A program made the position numbers and the translations under genes. Source: Bacteriovoracaceae bacterium (GTDB taxonomy: Bacteria; Bdellovibrionota; Bacteriovoracia; Bacteriovoracales; Bacteriovoracaceae). Taken from it: a stretch of DNA of 64,000 nt. The stretch is from contig JAFMBV010000001.1 of the NCBI GenBank assembly GCA_017858255.1, positions 1 through 64,000 on the forward strand, given 5' to 3'. The notes under the pieces were generated by a model. The model saw only the letters and a list, made by a program, of their open reading frames with translations. It searched no databases and was not told the origin of the DNA. Positions 62,079 through 64,000 of this stretch are shown here, in pieces (within the stretch, counting starts at the first letter, position 1; every line of letters starts with the position of its first letter).

Positions 62079-64000
62079 TTGACGCATCTTAGAACAATTA
62101 AAAATAAAATTAGCGAAAATCAAATCACTAATGATTTTCCCACAAAGCTTGTTGGACTAGACGCATCTAAGTATTTTTTATTTTTAAAATATAATATCGA
62201 CTTTTTAAAAGAGGGACACACAAAGAATAATATTTTTATTTTTCCAGATCAAGATTCTGCGGAAGCCGCATACGACCTGGCCAAAGCTAGCCTTCACCAA
62301 ACCAGAATTCTATTTTTCCCAGGCCTAGACCATAGTCCCTATGGCGGACACATTGCATCAGAGAGAACCGCTTTCGAAAGGTTTTTTACACTAAACAAAC
62401 TATGTGACGACGCCGAGCATCCAGGTGGAATCATAATCACAACCATGGAAGCACTACATCAAAAGCTTCCACCGGCCCAACTTTTAAAAACTAAGAATCT
62501 GTTATTACAGGTATCTGATATTGTAAGCCCCGACGAACTCAAGGGAAAACTCAGGGATCTGGGGTACCAAAACTCGATCACGGTTGAAGAACCGGCAACT
62601 TTTAGTCATAAGGGCGAGATCTTCGACATATACCCAACAAGTGGTGATCCCTTCAGGATTCATTATTTCGACGACATGATTGAGGAAATTTTTCTTATCG
62701 ATAGGGAAACACTTAAGACAAAGAGAGATTCTCCACTAGAAAAAGTTCATTGTGGAATATCACCAAGAGCATTTTGTAACCCAGAGTTTTCTACAAACCT
62801 GAGATCTGCCATTCCTATGCCTGCCGTTTCTCATAAATTAAAGTTTGAAAAACGCAAAGATGTATTGAGCAAACTTAGCGATAGTTTTTTATTTGAAAGC
62901 TATTCAACATTTATTCCACTTTTTACTGAAAAAAATGACTCATTATTTGATTACCTTGGAAATAAAGATTTTAGAGTCCATATTTTTAACAGTTTTAAGA
63001 CTCTAGAAGAGTGGTCCATATTATGGAGCGACCTTCTAGAAGAACATTCCAAATTTGAAAGTGACACTGAAAGTGACTGCATCTTATCCAGCCCTACGAA
63101 ACTATATTTTCAAACGCTAGAGGACAAACTTAATCAATCATCTACAGTCCATATAAACGAACTAGAGATTTCCGTAGATATGGAGAATGATTTTCACAAT
63201 CTTGAAATTAAGTTTGAAAACTTTAGTCATTATATTGATCTCGTATCACTGAAAAATAGAGATAAATCTGAATATCTAAAATTTGTTTTTGAAAAAATTA
63301 AAAAAGTTTTCACACACTCTGGAGAGATTTTATTCTTTCATACAAACGAGGCCAGTAAAAAGGAATTTGAATATTTATTAGATCTTTATGAATTTTCTAG
63401 AGATCAGATAAACCGTATCAGTTTTCACAGCTTTCCATTAGAAAACGGCTTCTTCTATGAAAATGAAAAAACTCTTTTTTTAACGGAAGGAGACCTTTTC
63501 TCAAGTAAGCGTAGAAAGGTTAAGGCCGTTTCTCAAAAGGAATTAGATCTCTTTGCAGAACAAATTGCGACTCTTTCTGTCGGAGACTATGTTATTCATA
63601 GTGACTACGGTGTTGGAAAATATTTAGGTCTCCAGTCTCTTGACCTTTCCGAAGACAAATCAGATTTTCTCGTTATTGAATATACGGGTAAAGATAAAGT
63701 TTACGTACCCGTTTATAAATTGAACCTCATTCAAAAGCATGCCAATAGTACTGCGACATTAAAGTTAGACAGTCTTAGGACCAATAAATTTTCAGCTCTT
63801 AAAAAGAGGGCCAGTCAGTCCATTAAGAAACTAGCGTTTGATCTTTTGAAACTTCAAGCAGAAAGAGACTCTTCCCAAGCTTTTTCTTTCTCTGAACCAG
63901 ATCATTATTTTAGAGAGTTTGAATTGGCATTTGAATTTCAAGAAACTCCAGATCAGACTATGGCCATTGAAAGAGTTTTGGAGGATATGCAAAAACCAAA
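62079..64000 (+). CDS. mfd: Transcription-repair coupling factor Mfd, N-terminal part (gene runs off window)
   Basis: Mfd removes stalled RNA polymerase and recruits UvrA. The frame is open from 62028 to the end. TTG 62079 has AGGA 7 bases upstream and is the first good start. The UvrB-like region is seen (FFPGLDHSPYGGHIASER, VITTMEALHQKLPP-like), then the RNA polymerase interaction domain near residue 500 (SVGDYVIHSDYGVGKYLGL, VIEYTGKDKVYVPVYKL), then the first translocase-domain motif FQETPDQTMAIERVLEDM. 640 codons visible, about 55% of a usual protein. Divergent from nuoA. Confidence 0.93.
   Translation, partial: MTHLRTIKNKISENQITNDFPTKLVGLDASKYFLFLKYNIDFLKEGHTKNNIFIFPDQDSAEAAYDLAKASLHQTRILFFPGLDHSPYGGHIASERTAFERFFTLNKLCDDAEHPGGIIITTMEALHQKLPPAQLLKTKNLLLQVSDIVSPDELKGKLRDLGYQNSITVEEPATFSHKGEIFDIYPTSGDPFRIHYFDDMIEEIFLIDRETLKTKRDSPLEKVHCGISPRAFCNPEFSTNLRSAIPMPAVSHKLKFEKRKDVLSKLSDSFLFESYSTFIPLFTEKNDSLFDYLGNKDFRVHIFNSFKTLEEWSILWSDLLEEHSKFESDTESDCILSSPTKLYFQTLEDKLNQSSTVHINELEISVDMENDFHNLEIKFENFSHYIDLVSLKNRDKSEYLKFVFEKIKKVFTHSGEILFFHTNEASKKEFEYLLDLYEFSRDQINRISFHSFPLENGFFYENEKTLFLTEGDLFSSKRRKVKAVSQKELDLFAEQIATLSVGDYVIHSDYGVGKYLGLQSLDLSEDKSDFLVIEYTGKDKVYVPVYKLNLIQKHANSTATLKLDSLRTNKFSALKKRASQSIKKLAFDLLKLQAERDSSQAFSFSEPDHYFREFELAFEFQETPDQTMAIERVLEDMQKP

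Noticed and set aside
1-64000. CRISPR arrays, insertion sequences, prophage or attachment sites
   Set aside because: No repeat-spacer pattern, transposase, integrase or flanking direct repeats seen.

Overview
The window reads as a low-GC chromosomal segment of a motile, Gram-negative, meso-DAP bacterium, most like the Bdellovibrionota/Bacteriovoracales (predatory 'delta' relatives). This placement is inferred from the combination of multiple flagellins, MglA/MglB-type polarity proteins, RNase J in a cell that also has LPS genes (LpxH-like hydrolase, heptose-1-P nucleotidyltransferase), complex I, and frequent TTG/GTG starts. No ribosomal RNA or other decisive marker is present. Coding density is very high. 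No insertion sequence, phage, CRISPR array or recent transfer is visible.

Layout. (1) 1-11.5 kb, + strand: end of fliD, fliS, a FliT-like chaperone candidate, then a cluster for sugar transfer (a stand-alone Maf N-terminal-like domain, two long GT9 heptosyltransferase-like proteins, a 43-residue ORF wedged between them), an unknown helical protein, a soluble histidine kinase, a receiver-only response regulator, NAD kinase and RecN. (2) 11.5-14.6 kb, - strand: an LpxH-like hydrolase and two flagellin genes, each with its own sigma-28-type promoter, leader structures and terminator. (3) 14.7-20 kb: heptose nucleotidyltransferase, RDD protein, RsmE and PrmA (-), then uridine kinase and RNase J (+). 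(4) 20-36.4 kb, - strand: a division and cell wall (dcw) cluster in the order mtnP-rsmH-ftsL-ftsI-murE-murF-mraY-murD-ftsW-murC-murB-ftsQ-ftsA-ftsZ. It lacks mraZ, murG and ddl, and its MurD has an altered P-loop. (5) 36.4-45.7 kb: a hydrolase-like protein, mglA/mglB, recR-ebfC-dnaX with an upstream SRP RNA, tadA, a PilZ protein, a radical SAM protein, three tRNA-Ser and one tRNA-Arg(ACG). (6) 45.7-61.9 kb, - strand: nuoA-H-J-K-L-M-N (membrane arm of complex I only), followed without a break by seven unannotated membrane genes and a large TPR protein. (7) 62.1-64 kb, +: the start of mfd.

The most novel element is the seven-gene block after nuoN (48.9-54.2 kb). By eye, one protein is a degenerate NuoH/HyfC homologue, two small ones resemble the halves of HyfE, and three larger ones resemble shortened NuoL/M/N-type antiporter subunits. 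Together they look like a second, stripped-down complex I/hydrogenase-4 type membrane module with no catalytic arm, co-transcribed with the real complex I membrane genes and tied to a TPR/GYF-like membrane protein. Homology is judged from motif and spacing alone and needs profile or structure searches.

Other points of interest: an A10 slippery run in dnaX that would end translation within five codons in either alternative frame; the MurD P-loop Lys-to-Arg change; the possible flagellin glycosylation cluster; and the lpxH-like gene, which starts a few bases after a strong hairpin with no ribosome binding site.
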